A DNA stretch of 64,000 nucleotides from DASSFG01 sp035550375 (GTDB lineage: Bacteria > Planctomycetota > Planctomycetia > Pirellulales > JAICIG01): assembly GCA_035550375.1 (NCBI GenBank), contig DASZPH010000124.1, positions 1 to 64,000 on the forward strand. The letters run 5' to 3'. The position numbers and the translations under genes were made by a program. Shown here piece after piece: positions 56,144 to 64,000 of the stretch; the first letter of the stretch is position 1, and each line of letters begins with the position of its first letter. The notes below the pieces were generated by a model that was not told where the DNA came from, searched no databases, and worked only from the letters and a program-made list of their open reading frames with translations.

Positions 56144-56217
56144 TTTGCTAGGAACCTGCCGGGATTCTTCCTAGCAAAGAGCCGTGTCCTTGGGTCTCGA
56201 CCCGACGCGGCTTTTTT
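56144..56217 (+). ncRNA. candidate small RNA B
   Basis: A perfect 11-bp hairpin tttgctaggaa (56144-56154)/ttcctagcaaa (56168-56178) with a 13-base loop (cctgccgggattc) is followed after one base by a second terminator hairpin. Again no gene on this strand precedes it. The 5' end is unknown and may lie in 56097-56143. Two adjacent structured units with two terminators look like tandem small RNAs rather than a leader. Confidence 0.5.
56180..56217 (+). terminator. Rho-independent terminator of RNA B
   Basis: The arms agccgtgtc (56180-56188) and gacgcggct (56204-56212) pair over nine positions with one wobble, and an inner gggt/accc stem closes a ctcg loop. Six T follow (56212-56217). Confidence 0.85.
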
Positions 56218-56240
56218 CTTGCACCACCACCGGTTGCGGA

Positions 56241-56292
56241 GATAAACGCGACAGGTCCAATTAGCCAATTGGACCTGCCACGTCTTGTGCCT
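56241..56292. repeat. palindromic element, copy A
   Basis: This copy has the layout gataaac, inverted arms, gtgcct. Its arms are aggtccaatt (56253-56262) and aattggacct (56267-56276), loop agcc, extended to 11 bp by one C-G pair; the outer part has mutated (gcgac, ccacg). The right edge gtgcct ends at 56292 and a coding remnant begins at once. Confidence 0.85.
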
Positions 56293-56425
56293 TCTCGTCG
56301 CTCGGGCGCTCGACTACGGCGGGTTGATCTTCGAGGACGACAAGGCCAAGACGCTCGCCAAGGCGATGGCCGTGTTGGAGAAGGGGCTGGCCGAGTATTT
56401 TGCGAACGATGGCATAGAGATTTGA
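56285..56425 (+). pseudogene. C-terminal remnant of an unidentified gene
   Basis: From about 56291 a plus-strand frame reads LLVARALDYGGLIFEDD, KAKTLAKAMAVLEKGL, AEYFANDGIEI and stops at 56423-56425. Nearly every codon ends in G or C, as in real genes here, and the helix-like sequence looks like the end of a small soluble protein. The frame has no proper start: its 5' part is replaced by the palindromic element. I read it as a gene truncated by that element. No family is named. Confidence 0.55.
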
Positions 56426-56428
56426 CTG

Positions 56429-56550
56429 CGGCCAGCCCCGCTTCTTGGCCATTTCTATCCCGCCACGACCAGGCTGCCATGCACGACCGTCTCGTCGAAG
56501 ACAAGAGCCGATGCGTGTTTGTCGTCTGAGCCGTAGCGGTATTCATCGCC
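56429..56550. repeat. 122-bp segment duplicated at 58257-58378 (source copy)
   Basis: This stretch holds the last 31 codons of the ARPP-1 gene, its stop and 26 bases beyond. It is repeated 1828 bp downstream with only two mismatches, so the event is recent. Confidence 0.9.
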
Positions 56551-57363
56551 GACGCCAACTGCCGGGGTCTGCTCCCACGACGAATCACGCAGCGTGCTCA
56601 GTAGCCGCTCGGCATCGGCCTTACCGGCTGGCTCGGTTGCTGGTTCGGCTTCGAGCCCATCCATGATTACGCCGGTCAAAAGTCGATCCCAAACCTTTCG
56701 GCAGGTCGAGGGCTTGTCGAACAGGTCTACGGAGACCATCTGTTTGCCGACCGCCACGGCCAGGCCCGTTGCGCCCTCGACGTACTTCAGCCGTTCGTGG
56801 AACTCGGCGAGCCGATCTTTGCAGGTCTCATAGGTGTCGGCCATTGCACCCGTTTCGGAGTGCGACCCAAGCAGAAGCGTCTGCTGTCGGCTAACCTCCT
56901 GCCAGACCATTTGCTGGTCAGACCGATGGCCGTCGCCTACCTTGGCTGACCTATAGACCGATTCCTTCAGGATGTGACGCAGCTTCGAGGATGAATGCGT
57001 TCCCCCCGATGCGAAGTGGCGAGACGAGTAGCGCCAGCGACCTTGCTCGACGCAACTGACGGGAATCCTGGTTCGGCTCTTGGCCGCAATGAGGACCGAC
57101 GTATTGAGAACTCGGTTCTGTTTGGCACCACGCAACTCTTCTCCTTCGAGGAAGAGCACGAGGTCATCCGTGTCGTTGTTCACGATCAGTTCCGGCACGG
57201 TGCCAGCTTCACCGACCTCTTCGACCGTGACTGTGCCAGCGGCCAGGGCCTCGTCGGACAAGACATAGTGGACATCGCTCTTGATCTCGGCTTCAAGAGG
57301 AAAGACAGAAATGGATTCGTGCGAGATCGGCTCGCCGATACGGATTTCGGGAAGCGTCAGCAT
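56455..57363 (-). CDS. ARPP-1 family (DUF6569) protein
   Basis: The 302-residue protein contains LFLEGEELRGAKQNRVLN, VLIAAKSRTRIPVSCVEQGRW and HRSDQQMVWQEV, the core of the ARPP-1/DUF6569 domain, a beta-rich fold of unknown biochemical role found near rhodanese and phosphatase genes and ADP-ribosyl signalling families. No signal peptide or membrane segment is seen, so it is probably cytosolic. The start ATG at 57363 fits. It stands alone; the next gene is divergent. Its last 31 codons also exist as a fragment at 58257-58378. Confidence 0.85.
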   Translation of the reverse strand: MLTLPEIRIGEPISHESISVFPLEAEIKSDVHYVLSDEALAAGTVTVEEVGEAGTVPELIVNNDTDDLVLFLEGEELRGAKQNRVLNTSVLIAAKSRTRIPVSCVEQGRWRYSSRHFASGGTHSSSKLRHILKESVYRSAKVGDGHRSDQQMVWQEVSRQQTLLLGSHSETGAMADTYETCKDRLAEFHERLKYVEGATGLAVAVGKQMVSVDLFDKPSTCRKVWDRLLTGVIMDGLEAEPATEPAGKADAERLLSTLRDSSWEQTPAVGVGDEYRYGSDDKHASALVFDETVVHGSLVVAG

Positions 57364-57549
57364 GACGGACTCCTTTCAGGCAGAGAGGGGCACGACAGGA
57401 AAGACACGTCAAGGCTGAACAGGTTCAGCAAAGCCCGCCCCGTCATCATAGCCCCCTTGGTTCTGCTTCGGCAAAGGCTCAGGATGTCGAACGAGGCGTG
57501 ATATAATCACGACCTCGAATCCCACGAGTTGGAGTGAGCGGGGCGTCGC

Positions 57550-58068
57550 ATGTCGATCAGGGCGCAAATTTCGGAAAATGCTGCTCGACTTCAAGCCATG
57601 TATGCCGAAATCGAACGGACGTTCTCGGCGGAGCCGCACGGGGCCTCCCATGCTGCTGCCTGCGCAGCCTTCCACGGAGCCTTCGACTCACTTGCGTTCC
57701 CTGGTGGCCTCGAACATTTTCGGCGACGGCTAAAGAGGCTAGAGCCTGCTGCCATCGAGGAGGCAATTGAGTTCCTGGAAGCCGATCCTTGGTTCAACTG
57801 TTCTGGCTACGTCAAGGAAGAAATCGTGCGACGACTGAAACAGGCGGTTCTTACGGACAGGCAACGAAATCGGCTAGCCGGTGTCGTTCGGCGCAGTCTG
57901 AGCGCGGGGACACGCCGCATAGCGCGGCATCTCGCAAAGCTAGCACCCGTGGTCAATTCGCCGTCGTTCCGCAAAGGCGTCGAGTCACTCGCCAGTTCGA
58001 GTGATGAAGCCAAACTCCGAGCCAAACACATCGAAGACGTTCTACAGGGGCACCCCCAAACGACATGA
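57550..58068 (+). CDS. hypothetical helical protein
   Basis: The 172-residue protein starts at ATG 57550 and is predicted by eye to be all-helical, with SHAAACAAFHGAFDSLAFPGG, IEEAIEFLEADPWFNCSGYVKEEI and a basic stretch RRSLSAGTRRIARHL. No family or motif is recognised. It has normal codon use, is divergent from the ARPP-1 gene (186 bases between starts) and may share its promoter region. Confidence 0.7.
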   Translation: MSIRAQISENAARLQAMYAEIERTFSAEPHGASHAAACAAFHGAFDSLAFPGGLEHFRRRLKRLEPAAIEEAIEFLEADPWFNCSGYVKEEIVRRLKQAVLTDRQRNRLAGVVRRSLSAGTRRIARHLAKLAPVVNSPSFRKGVESLASSSDEAKLRAKHIEDVLQGHPQTT

Positions 58069-58204
58069 CCGCAGTTGCCAGAATTCGGTCGGTTCTCGAC
58101 AGCGGGCTTCTGAGGCCCCAGTTGATGGTTGTTCCGATAACGGGCGCAACGGTGGCCGAGATATGAAAAGAGCAGCTATTGCTTGGTCGTCCGTTCTGCG
58201 CAGA

Positions 58205-58256
58205 TATAAACGGGACAGGTCCAATTATCTAATTGGACCTGTCCCGTGTTGTGCCT
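58205..58256. repeat. palindromic element, copy B
   Basis: The arms acgggacaggtccaatt (58210-58226) and aattggacctgtcccgt (58231-58247) pair perfectly over 17 bp with loop atct. The copy starts with tataaac and ends with gtgcct at 58256; the duplicated ARPP-1 segment starts at 58257. Confidence 0.93.
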
Positions 58257-58378
58257 CGGCCAGGCCCGCTTCTTGGCCATTTCTATCCCGCCACGACCAG
58301 GCTGCCATGCACGACCGTCTCGTCGAAGACAAGAGCCGATGCGTGTTTGCCGTCTGAGCCGTAGCGGTATTCATCGCC
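58257..58378 (-). pseudogene. duplicated 3' end of the ARPP-1 gene
   Basis: This 122-bp copy of 56429-56550 differs at two bases. It still encodes the last 31 residues (GDEYRYGSDGKHASALVFDE and so on; one Asp is now Gly) and the stop at 58283. It lacks any start, so it cannot make the protein. The left border coincides with the right edge of palindromic element B. Confidence 0.9.
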
Positions 58379-58666
58379 TTCTGTGATCTGGCAAGTTATG
58401 TGGCGCCAATCTCTGATAGATGCAAAACATTCGCGTCGATTCGTTGCCAGTGCGACATCGCCAAGCGACTGGTGGGGACCGGGTGATCGCGATAGCCGAC
58501 CGAGTTGGATGGCCCAGGGCGCCGGCCACTGGCGCCGTGATCATCGACGGGTCCACGATGCCCGGCCGGCGATCATGGGCGCGGCGCATGCCCACGCAAC
58601 AAGGCGAAGCAAGCCGAGTCGGCCTGCGCTATTGCCCACTGCTCTACCCCACATCATGCTGACGGC
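58379..58666. other. intergenic region before the LRR gene
   Basis: I see no gene, hairpin or repeat in these 288 bases. Short open frames on both strands lack start context and domain likeness. The promoter of the LRR gene should lie here. Confidence 0.5.
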
Positions 58667-59878
58667 ATGGCAAGATCGCTCCTCAAACTCCCGAATTTTC
58701 GGTGGCTGCAGTTCTCGCTACGAACCGTGCTCGTGCTAGTCACGCTGCTCTGCGTGGCCCTGAGCCAATGGGTCGTGCCGGCCGAGCGGCAGCGCCGGGC
58801 TGTTGCGGCCATTGGACCCGTTCATGTCATGTATGTTGAAGGGGACGAGACGAGTAGCGAGATATTGCCGCGACGGTTACTGCGACGTTGCCTGCCACGC
58901 GACTACATTGACCATGTGGATGAGGTCTACCTCGTTGGCACGCGTGTGGGCGACTCCGACCTGGCTGAGTTGCGCGTACTACGATCGTTGCGACAGCTGC
59001 GGCTAACCGGCACGCCGATAACGGACGCCGGCCTCGCCCATTTGCAAGGTCTGACGAACCTACAGTTTCTCGATCTCGGTTTGACGGGTATTTCAGACGT
59101 TGGCCTCGACAAGCTGAGACGGTTGACTGCTCTCCAAGGGCTTGCGCTCCACCGAACCAAGGTCACCGATAAAGGCATGGCAGCGCTGGAAGCGCTTGTG
59201 GGGCTACAAGGTCTGTGGCTGACGGAGACTCAGTTAGCAGACGCTGGTTTAGTTCATTTGCGAGGTCTGACGGAACTGCGAGAGCTTCATCTCAGCGACA
59301 CCGAGGTGACCGACACTGGTTTGGTCCACTTGCATAACCTGAAACTCCTGCAAACGCTTGGGCTCGCGCGCACTAAGGTCACCGACGTGGGGTTGGCCCA
59401 CCTGGAGGGACTGACGAGCCTACAAGACCTCTGGCTTAGCGAAACTCAGGTGACCGATTCAGGACTGGCTCGCCTACGTGGGCTAACGAAGGTGCGATGG
59501 CTTGCCCTGGACCACATTGACATTACTGACGAAGGAATCGTCCATCTGGATCAGATGAAAGGCTTGCAGAGGCTCATTCTCAACGCAAGTCGGATTACGG
59601 ACGCCGGGCTGGCCCATCTGCGACGGCTGAGGGCTTTGACATGGCTTAGTCTCAGCAGAACCCACGTCACCAACGCGGGGCTAGTGGTCCTTCTACAAGA
59701 CCATCCGCACCTAGAGATCCTCTACTTGGACGAGACCCAAGTGAGCGATGCAGGATTGGCGTCGTTGCGGCCCCTGACGAGCCTGCGAATTCTGTCGGTC
59801 CGAAAGACAAAGGTTACCGACGCAGGTGTGGCTGAGCTCCGTCAGGCATTGCCGAATTGCCGGATCACGGGACCGTGA
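58667..59878 (+). CDS. leucine-rich-repeat membrane protein
   Basis: The 403-residue protein begins with a FSLRTVLVLVTLLCVALSQW membrane segment (about 14-35), the usual head of planctomycete LRR proteins, so the repeats face the periplasm or outside. From about residue 95 to 400 some 12 repeats of 24 residues follow with the pattern LxxLxxLxLxxTxVTDxGLxHL, of the cysteine-free, RNI-like bacterial type. LRR proteins bind proteins; no partner is apparent. The palindromic element C lies 35 bases after the stop. Confidence 0.9.
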   Translation: MARSLLKLPNFRWLQFSLRTVLVLVTLLCVALSQWVVPAERQRRAVAAIGPVHVMYVEGDETSSEILPRRLLRRCLPRDYIDHVDEVYLVGTRVGDSDLAELRVLRSLRQLRLTGTPITDAGLAHLQGLTNLQFLDLGLTGISDVGLDKLRRLTALQGLALHRTKVTDKGMAALEALVGLQGLWLTETQLADAGLVHLRGLTELRELHLSDTEVTDTGLVHLHNLKLLQTLGLARTKVTDVGLAHLEGLTSLQDLWLSETQVTDSGLARLRGLTKVRWLALDHIDITDEGIVHLDQMKGLQRLILNASRITDAGLAHLRRLRALTWLSLSRTHVTNAGLVVLLQDHPHLEILYLDETQVSDAGLASLRPLTSLRILSVRKTKVTDAGVAELRQALPNCRITGP

Positions 59879-59909
59879 CCTGTCGATTGCCGCCTTCGTC
59901 GACGCAGCA

Positions 59910-59961
59910 GCTAAACGGGACAGGTCCAATTAGCCAATTGGACCTGTCCCGTTTCGTGCCT
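59910..59961. repeat. palindromic element, copy C
   Basis: This is the best preserved copy: aaacgggacaggtccaatt (59913-59931) and aattggacctgtcccgttt (59936-59954) pair perfectly over 19 bp with loop agcc. The gtgcct edge is at 59956-59961. Confidence 0.95.
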
Positions 59962-60050
59962 CCCAGGTGCTATGCCGGCAACCGCCAACCAGTAATGAGC
60001 AACGGCATCCGGTTTACGATCCCAATACTCGCCTGACCGTCCGATCGGGG

Positions 60051-60088
60051 CGGAGATAAACGGGACAGGTCCGGAACAGGTCCAATTA
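60051..60088. repeat. palindromic element, broken copy D
   Basis: The left part agataaacgggacaggtcc (60054-60072) is intact, but instead of the centre it is followed by a second left-arm piece (acaggtccaatta, 60076-60088). The right arm and the gtgcct edge are missing. Confidence 0.8.
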
Positions 60089-60165
60089 AGGTGCGGAAAC
60101 CGCGTGCAGTATATTTCAGGTACTGGATCCTCGATTTGATGCTTTCACTCATGTCCTTGCCCCGG

Positions 60166-63100
60166 CTACTGGTTGAGCGAGGGTGGCGGGCCCTTGAGCA
60201 GCTCGTGGAAGCGGGCTTTCATTTCGGCTCCGCCTAGTTCGGGCACGAGGCTCTCGGTGAACTTGACGAGCCGGGCGGCATGTTCTGGCTTTCCGAGCCG
60301 CTGTGCCGCGAGCGCCTGGTAGTACATCGAGCGGAGCCAGCGATCGCTCCCTTGCCGGGTTTTTTGGCCGATGTCGCGCCATTTGAGGGCTGCCGCCTCC
60401 AAAGATTTGGGGTCGTCGGAATCGACGAGCAGCCGGGCGTACTCTTCTTGAATCTCGCCGTCGCGCGGATATGCATCGGCCAGCCGTTTTGCGGCCGCCA
60501 CCGCCTCGTCGTGCCGCTCGGCCACGGCCAGGGCCGCGACGTAGGCCCGCTGAAATCTGCGTTGCTCCTCGGGCGACAGGTCTGCCAGGCGGGTTTGTAA
60601 ACGCTTGGAGGCCTGAAGTTGCAACTCGGCCAACTCGCGTTTGACTTTGGGGGGTGCCTTTTCGGCTGACCGCCGCAGACCCTCGATGAGCACAAGCGTC
60701 TGCTCGGGCGCGTCGGCTGAAAGCTGACTTAACAGTTGGGCCGCCTCCTCACGGCGCCCCTGGGCGGCAATGGCGAAAATCTGCAGCGCCTGGGCTGACG
60801 ACGTCCACGCCTCGGGCGCGTTGGACGAATCGGCCAGGGCCGCTGAGAGAAAGCGCTCGGCCCGCGCGAATTCGCCGTCGCTATACTCGAGCCAAACGGC
60901 CGCGGCGCTGGTGGCGGCCAGCCGTTCTGTTTCGCTCCAGCGTTCCGGAAGGCTGCCACGGTTTCCGGTGACGATGCGCTCAAAATAGGCGCCCGCCTTG
61001 CCGGCCACGTCACGCGTCGGCCGACCCGCGGCGGCCAGCGCCGCCAGCCAGCGCTGGTAGCAGCGGCTCACGCCGTCCATGGCAGACAGCCCCTGCTGAT
61101 CGTCGACGGGTACGGCCTTATAAGCGTCGATCGCCTCGGACCATTTTTCCTGGCGTTCGTAGAACGCGCCGAGCCAGACCCTCGCCTGGCCGACCGTCGG
61201 CGACCGCGGCCAGCGATCGAGGTGCTCTTGAAGCAATTCAAGATAGCCTCGGCTCGACTCGCCGCTCGCGGCCGGCACGTCGGAGTCTTTCTCCGCGACG
61301 TTCTTGGCCGCCAGGGCCAGGTTGTAAATGGCAAGCAGATGAGCCTCGGCCGCCCTCGCGTTTGCCACGTTGTCGAGGGCCGCCGACCGGAAACGCTTTG
61401 CCGCGTCGGCGTGCCGCCCGCGCTGCTGTTCGATGGCTGCGGCCGTGTAGGCGTAGTCAAAGGCCGACGCTTGTTTCTCTTCCCGCGCCTGGCGGGCCGC
61501 GCGGTCGTAGGCCTCAAGCGACTGCTCAAACTGACCCGAACGATAAAAACTCTCGGCGGCGCGGACGAGCACGGCGAGGTTTTGGGTGCTGCCCGCACGG
61601 GTGACGCTGCCGGCGAGCAGCATTTCGGCCCGCCGACTCCAATACCGCCCGAAGCGCGCGTCGATCTCGGCGACAAGCTCCGCGGCTCGGTTCTGCCATT
61701 GGGCCGCGTCGTTCGGCCGCTTTCCGGTTGCCGCCGCCCGCCAGGCGGCCAGATAGGCTTCCAGAATGGCGTAGTCGAGGTCGGCCGTGATGTCGACGCC
61801 CGAGGCTTGCACCTTCTCCGCGGCGGCCAGAGCGGCGTCCAGCCGGTGCTGGTCGAGCAGCAGTCGAATCTGCTCGGCCTTCACGGCCGGTGCCATCGTC
61901 GCCGGCAAGTCGGAATCATTCAGCTTTGCGACCTTCGCCGCGGCCCCCTCAAAGTCCTCCAGCAGCCGCAGGCAGATGATTTCGCCGAGGCGCGCCTGCC
62001 AGGCAACCGGGTCGCTCTCGGCGGTCGCCAGCGGCTGAAGCTGCTCGACGGCTTGGCGCAACGAATTGCTACGGTCGGCGCTTTTGGGAGGATACGATTC
62101 GCCCTGGTTGCGAAAGGCGCGGGCGAGCTGATACTGCAGGTTGCGTTCGAGCGAGGCCAACTCGTTGGCGTTTAAATCCTCGGCCTCGGTACGCCGAGAC
62201 TGGCTGGCTTGCCGCAGCTCGCGGGTAACTTCTTTCAAGGTCGTTTGCAGCAGGCCGATCGCCGATCGCAACTCCCCGCGGGCCGCTTCCAGCGAGGCGT
62301 CGTTCGAGCCGGCGAGTTCGGCTTCCTGTCGTGCCAGTTCGCCGCGGGCCAGACGCACGAGCCCCTGCTGGACGTCGAGCAGCAGCCGGCGCGACCCCTT
62401 GAACGGCTCGACGCCCCCCGAGCCAACCGCTTCGATCGCCGCTCGCCAAAGTTGCTCGCGCTCGGTCCGCCCCTCATGCAAGGCGTGCTCGGTCAACGTC
62501 CGCGACAGTTCGACCGCCAGGTCGACGCGGGTTGCTTCGGAAAGTCCTGTTTCCGCCAGCCGTTGGCGGCATCGCTCTTCGGCCAGCGTAAACAGTCGGC
62601 GGTCGCGCAGTCCCGCGAGGAAGGTGGGTTCGACGCCGGCTTCAAGGGAAAGGGTCGGCGGGACCGCGGCAGGCGCCGCGTCATCCAGCGTCGACTTCGC
62701 TTCGACCGCCGCCGGACTCTCCGGGTAGACGGCCACGAGCTCTTGCCTGAGACGTAAGGCGCCCGCCGCGTCTTGCTGTTTCTCCATGAGCACCGCCGCC
62801 GACCGCAGGGCGTCGGCCGCCAGCGGCCGCGCTTGGGGATAGACAATCGGGACGTGCAGATAGGCGAGCACCCCGCGCACCGGTTCGCCGTGTTGGGCCA
62901 GCGCCCGCCCCAGCACCCAGTAAGGACCAGCGCGAAATTTGTCGGGAAAGTCCTCGACGCGACGCTCCCAAGCGGCTAACTGCTCGGCCTTGGCGGTCGG
63001 GATGCTCACCCGCCAGACCTGGGCTTCGGCCAGGCTCGCGATGCGAGCGTCCTTGTCCAGGGCAAGCTGCGAGAGTCGGTCGAGGGCTTCTTGCCGCTTG

Positions 63101-63693
63101 AGCGACGACAACAGATGGCTCGCCCCAATCAGCCCCACCACGGGGTTTTCGTCGGCCGCCCATTGTCCGGCGGTCTGAGCCAGCGAGGCGGGCGGCTCCG
63201 TCGGTTGCCAGGCCAGGGGGATTTCTTCGAAGTACGGCGTCTCGGGATCTTCTCGGACCAGGCCCAGAAACAGTTTGCCCGCCGCCTCAAATTGATTGAG
63301 CTCGCGGTAGCAGGCGATCATGCGGGCGAGCATGAGGCGCCGCGCCCAGGCCCGCGTTTCGGAGCGAATGGCGGCGGAGTACTTTTCGCGGGCGGCGGCA
63401 AACTGGTGCTCGTCAAACAGTCGATCCCCCTCGGTCTTGGCCGCCGGCCACGTCGTTTCGATGGCCGTCACGAGCTGGCCGGGCCGCTTGATCTCGCGGT
63501 CGTCGGCAAGCCTGATGACGATCTGCTTGCCCGTGTAGTCGACGATTTCGCCCGTGATGCGCGACCGGGCCTGCCGATTGCCGGCCGACGACAGGGTAAC
63601 CGTATCTTCTCCGTGGGCGCCGCTGCCGGAAGACACCAGGCAGCAAGCCGCCAGGATCACAAGGTGGAGTCGATGACGAACCCCTGCTGGCAT
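60166..63693 (-). CDS. giant secreted TPR-repeat protein
   Basis: The protein of about 1175 residues has a signal peptide (about 1-30, ending SGAHGED). A short SH3-like beta unit follows (about 40-70, GEIVDYTGKQIVIRLADDREI), then the rest is helical: many degenerate TPRs such as AKTEGDRLFDEHQFAAAREKYSAAI, FYRSGQFEQSLEAYDRAARQ and WLGAFYERQEKWSEAIDAYK. Such proteins scaffold large envelope assemblies in planctomycetes. The ATG at 63693 gives the better signal peptide; a GTG at 63708 would add five residues. It follows the vWA gene with 77 bases between. Confidence 0.87.
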   Translation of the reverse strand: MPAGVRHRLHLVILAACCLVSSGSGAHGEDTVTLSSAGNRQARSRITGEIVDYTGKQIVIRLADDREIKRPGQLVTAIETTWPAAKTEGDRLFDEHQFAAAREKYSAAIRSETRAWARRLMLARMIACYRELNQFEAAGKLFLGLVREDPETPYFEEIPLAWQPTEPPASLAQTAGQWAADENPVVGLIGASHLLSSLKRQEALDRLSQLALDKDARIASLAEAQVWRVSIPTAKAEQLAAWERRVEDFPDKFRAGPYWVLGRALAQHGEPVRGVLAYLHVPIVYPQARPLAADALRSAAVLMEKQQDAAGALRLRQELVAVYPESPAAVEAKSTLDDAAPAAVPPTLSLEAGVEPTFLAGLRDRRLFTLAEERCRQRLAETGLSEATRVDLAVELSRTLTEHALHEGRTEREQLWRAAIEAVGSGGVEPFKGSRRLLLDVQQGLVRLARGELARQEAELAGSNDASLEAARGELRSAIGLLQTTLKEVTRELRQASQSRRTEAEDLNANELASLERNLQYQLARAFRNQGESYPPKSADRSNSLRQAVEQLQPLATAESDPVAWQARLGEIICLRLLEDFEGAAAKVAKLNDSDLPATMAPAVKAEQIRLLLDQHRLDAALAAAEKVQASGVDITADLDYAILEAYLAAWRAAATGKRPNDAAQWQNRAAELVAEIDARFGRYWSRRAEMLLAGSVTRAGSTQNLAVLVRAAESFYRSGQFEQSLEAYDRAARQAREEKQASAFDYAYTAAAIEQQRGRHADAAKRFRSAALDNVANARAAEAHLLAIYNLALAAKNVAEKDSDVPAASGESSRGYLELLQEHLDRWPRSPTVGQARVWLGAFYERQEKWSEAIDAYKAVPVDDQQGLSAMDGVSRCYQRWLAALAAAGRPTRDVAGKAGAYFERIVTGNRGSLPERWSETERLAATSAAAVWLEYSDGEFARAERFLSAALADSSNAPEAWTSSAQALQIFAIAAQGRREEAAQLLSQLSADAPEQTLVLIEGLRRSAEKAPPKVKRELAELQLQASKRLQTRLADLSPEEQRRFQRAYVAALAVAERHDEAVAAAKRLADAYPRDGEIQEEYARLLVDSDDPKSLEAAALKWRDIGQKTRQGSDRWLRSMYYQALAAQRLGKPEHAARLVKFTESLVPELGGAEMKARFHELLKGPPPSLNQ

Positions 63694-63770
63694 GCTACAG
63701 AAGACCACGATGATCCCAGCGTCCGTCGGTTGAAGTTTGACCGAGGCGATTCCGTCCCCCTGCCGCGGTT

Positions 63771-64000
63771 TTACCGCCTGGCTTTCGTTACGTCGATGTA
63801 GACGTATTGCCCGCCGTTTTGGCGGGCGATGCGAGACAAGAAGTTGTCGCGCCGTGGTTGCGGCCGATCGCCGAACTCGATCGTGTTGATGGTCGTGTGC
63901 CCGGCGTTCATGCTGCGGATCCGCCCCAATTGCACATCGCTCAGCTCCGGCTCGTCGGCGTCGGTAAGAAAGAAAACGACGTCGGCCCGAAGCTTCAGAG
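63771..64000 (-). CDS. C-terminus of a vWA-domain protein (cut by window edge)
   Basis: The minus-strand frame entering from the right edge encodes the last 76 residues or so of a protein. DVVFFLTDADEPELSDVQL, INTIEFGDRP, and FLSRIARQNGGQYVYID are the closing strands of a von Willebrand A domain, as at the end of planctomycete envelope vWA proteins. The stop TAA is at 63771-63773. The start and the MIDAS motif lie outside the window. Confidence 0.8.
   Translation of the reverse strand, partial: LKLRADVVFFLTDADEPELSDVQLGRIRSMNAGHTTINTIEFGDRPQPRRDNFLSRIARQNGGQYVYIDVTKARR

Noticed and set aside
58001..58357. 118-codon plus-strand frame over element B and the ARPP-1 fragment
   Set aside because: Its sequence is the wrong-strand reading of a palindrome and of a duplicated gene end; no domain.
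60051..60165. terminator for the LRR or TPR genes
   Set aside because: The palindromic elements have strong stems but no T-run on either strand, so they are not counted as intrinsic terminators.

Overview
This 64 kb GC-rich window is a chromosomal segment of a planctomycete, most likely a member of the Pirellulales. The taxonomic call is inferred from gene families rather than from a marker tree. It rests on a LEPR-XLL exoprotein (37795-41517), a PEP-CTERM protein (41687-42358), a planctomycete-style Ser/Thr kinase, a DUF1080 protein, very large secreted TPR and PQQ-propeller proteins, a leucine-rich-repeat protein and a CBM9/sugar-dehydrogenase/cytochrome fusion. No rRNA, tRNA, CRISPR array, intact transposase or prophage was seen.

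Layout. 1-9.2 kb: a 14-bp minisatellite, an RluA-type pseudouridine synthase, a Ser/Thr kinase, a TrkH/KtrB fragment, WrbA, an SMP-30 protein, a DegT aminotransferase, a HEAT lipoprotein, a GGDEF protein and a secreted unknown. 9.3-12.2 kb: a late cobalamin cluster (cobM, DUF1802, cobS, cobC). 12.2-25.4 kb, minus strand: a long co-directional run that reads, in transcription order, single-pass protein, ExbB, ExbD, zinc-ribbon ExbD, 1169-aa PQQ propeller, SBP-5 protein, secreted unknown, aat, malQ. Several of its junctions overlap by 1-4 nt. 25.6-31.5 kb, minus: CBM9-GSDH-cytochrome fusion, tadA, argJ, argC. 31.8-37.5 kb, plus: recA, an HtrA-like protease, alaS. 37.5-42.4 kb: a structured leader, a giant exoprotein with a 1143-bp internal duplication, and a PEP-CTERM protein. 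42.3-48.3 kb, minus: sensor kinase and response regulator, a DUF4139-like protein, SixA-like phosphatase, DUF1080 protein. 48.4-54.3 kb, plus: small exported protein, ABC ATPase, GT39-like transferase, WecA-like transferase, VanZ/DUF6817 fusion; this looks like a surface-glycan group.

54.3-60.2 kb is the accessory part. It holds an island of REP-like hairpins, an HTH protein made of two tandem repeats, two candidate small RNAs each ending in a clear Rho-independent terminator with no gene in front, an ARPP-1 family gene, a duplicated copy of its 3' end, a gene remnant and an LRR protein. Four copies of a roughly 52-bp palindromic element lie here; its right edge (gtgcct) coincides exactly with the start of the duplicated ARPP-1 fragment and of the gene remnant. 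60.2-64 kb, minus: an 1175-aa TPR protein and the C-terminus of a vWA protein cut by the window edge.

The best candidates for something not yet described are the ExbB/ExbD/PQQ-propeller/SBP-5 envelope run (14.9-25.4 kb), the tandem small RNAs (56.0-56.2 kb) and the palindromic element family (56.2-60.1 kb). All functions are assigned by motif reading only.
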